NCBI GenBank assembly: GCA_949130495.1
Contig: OX422213.1
Location: 51,098,284 to 51,162,283 of the forward strand
Length of the DNA stretch: 64,000 nucleotides
Reading direction: 5' to 3'
Source: Sambucus nigra
Taxonomy: Eukaryota; Streptophyta; Magnoliopsida; Dipsacales; Adoxaceae
How positions within the stretch are numbered: position 1 is the first letter of the stretch; every line of letters begins with the position of its first letter. The position numbers and the translations under genes were made by a program. This document shows, one piece after another, positions 61,165 to 64,000 of the stretch. The notes under the pieces were generated by a model. It worked only from the letters and a program-made list of their open reading frames with translations, was not told the origin of the DNA and did not search any database.

Positions 61165-62800
61165 TGAAAAGAAAGATAATTTTCAATCTCCTTTTAAATA
61201 TGCGAAAGCGAAAGATGGTTCAATTGAACAACAATTTTTAATTTCTTCTAAATTAAAATTAAACAACGTGAAATTAAATTAAAACACACACACAATTTTA
61301 ATTTTACTTAAACACAATTAATTTAACCCAAGTCCTAGAAATTTGCCTAAGTCATATTTTCAATATTACCAAATTAGGCGACACCAATTTTATCAAATTA
61401 AGCGACGACTTGAATTAAATTAACTAAACATTACCCAAATTAATTTATGCACCAAATTAATTAAGTAGTGACTTAAACCGAATTTTATCTTTTTACCTAA
61501 GCATGCATCTAATATGAGTTTTGCAAAAGATAAAATAAACAATGAATCATTACGCCGCGATGTACGAGGAAAAATCCACAACGGAAAAAAATCTCGGATG
61601 GCCCTAGCCTCAAATCCACTAAGTACGAAATTTACAAATACAAGCAAGATGACTTACAACATTCGAATCGACTCCTTCACGCCCCGACGCATCTTCTTGT
61701 ATCAACCTCTGCCTAGCGGATAACCATGGAACTCCACTGCAGTCTCGGAATCCACCGATCGAACTTTAGGTACACCGTCAACCACATATGGTGCCTTTCA
61801 CCATGTGAGAATGCCGCAGCAAAACAAACTTCTTCTTCTTTGAGGGATTTAGAAGTAAATCCAAACTTCTCTTCAATGTGGTAGAGATAAAACCGGTGCC
61901 AAACTCCAAGAAAAGTATATATATATATATAGGAAGTTGGATAAACAAACTTTGGGTGTAAAAATATGAGTGTTTTAAAGTTTGATCTTTGAAAAATTAA
62001 CACTCAAAACATGAACTTTTTCTACTTTGAATTTTGCTCTCAAACTCTCTCTTGGAGGTTGTAGGATATGAAAAAGTTAAGTTGAAAAAGTTGGTTTTCG
62101 CACTTAATTAATAAAGTAAAAATTTAGTGGGAAAAGTGGGAAAAACTGTTAAAAACTGTCAAAATAACTGTTCTCGCCAAATCTCGTCCGAACGAGATTT
62201 TTCGTTTGAACGAAGTCTCGTTCGAACGAGACTTCTAACGACGTTCCAGTGTATTAAAAGTTGAATTCGTTAGAAATCTCATTGGAATTCTTGTTCGAAC
62301 AGCCATCTCGTTCGAACGATCATTTGAACGATGTTCCAGTGGCCAATAGGGGAACTCTTGGCAGACCTCGTTTAAACGACATTCTCGTTCGAACGAAAAA
62401 CTCGTTCGAACGACAACTTCGAACGAACTTCCAGAAAGCTAAATAATTGAGTTTTAGCCCAAAAACTTTATATACTTTATTTTAAAGTTTTAATAAAAAC
62501 TTTCTGAAAAATAAACAGCAGTTTAAAATAAAATTCACCCAATGAAAAATTGTTCCAAGCTCCTATATATATGTAATGCATTCATACCTTGGGAGAAATT
62601 GGAACTATGTTGGTGACGTAAAAACGAGGCACACAAACTCGGCATTTGATGAAGCTTTATACTCTTTGTCGCTACGTCTTCAACTTTAGTACGTCGTAGC
62701 CTTGAAGGATGATCAATAACTCTATCCTATGACTCAAACGTTTTTGTCCGAAATTGTGCCAAAACTACAAAGGACTAAATTGAAAATTTGTGTCCTTACA
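61165..62800 (-). repeat. LARD-2 5' LTR (right)
   Basis: TATA complement at 61915-61932; a 240-bp TCGTTCGAACGA cluster at 62181-62430. Confidence 0.9.
62181..62430 (-). promoter_or_regulatory. TCGTTCGAACGA palindrome cluster, right LARD-2 LTR
   Basis: Same arrangement as the left LTR with an extra CGATCATTTGAACGAT insertion near 62318; several words are better preserved here. Confidence 0.55.
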
Positions 62801-62805
62801 GACAA
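62801..62805. repeat. Right target duplication GACAA of LARD-2
   Basis: Pairs with 56675-56679. Confidence 0.75.
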
Positions 62806-64000
62806 CATGCCCCAATAGAGAGTACTAAAATAAGATCCTACATTAGATCTGAATGAATAAATCGTCTATGTAAAGTCCTGCCAGCCTCCACAATGCTGCA
62901 GCTACGAGTCCCTGGACTGAATCCTCAGGTCTGGCGTCCCTGTGGATGGACACCTAACAGGGTTTTGAAAATATTTTGATAGCAAGAGTAAGTACTCAAA
63001 ACGTTTTGAAAATATTTAGCAAGTGTTTATCACAATAAAATGAGTTATTGATTACACGTGTTACGATTTCGTGTACACTCTCTTGAGTTACCTCACCCCT
63101 CATCTATCGTGCACGCCTAACGTCCCGTACTTAGACCACCTAGCTATACCACCCAAGCTAACTGAACTAAAGTATTCAACTGAACTCATCTACGTGACTA
63201 AGTTGCCGTACCACCCACTTAGTATGTAATAGTAATTATACCTCAGGATTTATATACTTAGATAACTGTTCATGACTTGTTACCTTTAACCGAATTATAA
63301 TTATGTTTCCCTACTTAATTTTCTTTCAGATGTATTCACGACATCTCATTATCTACTAACTCGCATAAGTAGATTATTAATACAGTATAAATTTCACACA
63401 CAATATATACTTAAAAATTCTTTCATTGCTAATATGTCCTCTTAACACACATCAAGAACTCTTGGTTCGAAATGGTCCATCGACACTAAGTAAAATATTT
63501 GGTTCGGAATGTCACCTCGACCCCAAGTTCATTTTATGTAGTGGTTCGAAAAAATTACCTTGAACCCACTAATGAAATTTTATACATAGGCTGGTTCGGA
63601 ACTCTTTCGTCACGACCCCAACTTACTATTTCCATATATTAGTTCGGAATCCTACCTCGGCCCTAATATAGGAAATTATACTTTAAGTATTCTCTCCAGA
63701 TAAGTATCTATATAATTCAGTAGGTATACACGCAACCTAAGAATAGTTCTCGTACGTAATATTTCCTCATTAATATTCATTGTACTTGTTAATTGACGAT
63801 TTATCTCACTATCGTATTCTAATTGAGTATTTACACATCTCTAAGGGCCTTAGTTACCCCTCTATTCATTTCAGTAGTTAAGCTATCTCTAACCTACTGG
63901 TATACTCCTTGGAATAGCGTTTACTCTCTCCGTAACTCAAATCCCAAATTCCCGATGTACTACTCGATCAGTTTATCCTCATCGGTCCATCACTTCAAAT
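62806..64000 (-). repeat. Tekay 5' LTR, outer portion (runs off the window)
   Basis: Collinear with about 49000-50190 of the 3' LTR. About 1.4 kb of this LTR, including its counterpart of the ATCGATCG cassette, lies outside the window. Confidence 0.85.

Overview
This window is plant nuclear DNA made almost entirely of transposable elements. The evidence is a Ty3/gypsy chromovirus of Tekay/Del type with a tRNA-iMet primer site, an En/Spm (CACTA) transposon with tnp2-like and plant-transposase-like genes, a large element with a tRNA-Asp primer site and an Athila-type ORF, and two related non-autonomous elements with a Gag-like coiled-coil ORF. The base composition is AT-rich, as in many dicot intergenic regions; the species cannot be named from the sequence. 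I find no intact host gene, no tRNA or rRNA gene and no CRISPR.

Layout. 1-574: flank with one gene-like ORF that ends where the array begins. 575-12007: seven 1425-bp LTRs alternating with six 243-bp internal segments, an exact 1668-bp period, flanked once by the 5-bp duplication ATTTC. 12013-18252: AT-rich DNA with Helitron-like termini, microsatellites and a small hairpin repeat. 18258-23181: non-autonomous LTR element (LARD-1, TSD AGTGG). 23187-27614: AT-rich DNA, a Z-DNA-type tract and a head-to-head pair of LTR-like sequences. 27618-46494: a CACTA transposon (TSD TAT) carrying a tnp2 relic, a second transposase-like relic and internal tandem repeats. It has been split by an 8.8-kb Athila-like element (29386-38161, TSD GTTGG) and a 2.9-kb Tekay solo LTR (41178-44117). 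46774-48670: a forward-oriented LTR fragment. It is interrupted by a minus-strand Tekay element (48671 to beyond 64000) whose 5' LTR is itself split by LARD-2 (56680-62800, TSD GACAA with one mismatch).

How it fits together. Nothing here looks able to move by itself: the Tekay gag-pol, the CACTA genes and the Athila-like ORF are all broken, and many of the stops fit a C-to-T change in CAG or CGA codons. The most interesting signals are the seven-LTR array bounded by a single target duplication; short palindromic word clusters that recur in the LTRs of unrelated families, including one cassette apparently shared by a Tekay LTR and the Athila-like element; and the conserved coiled-coil protein of the two pol-less LARDs.
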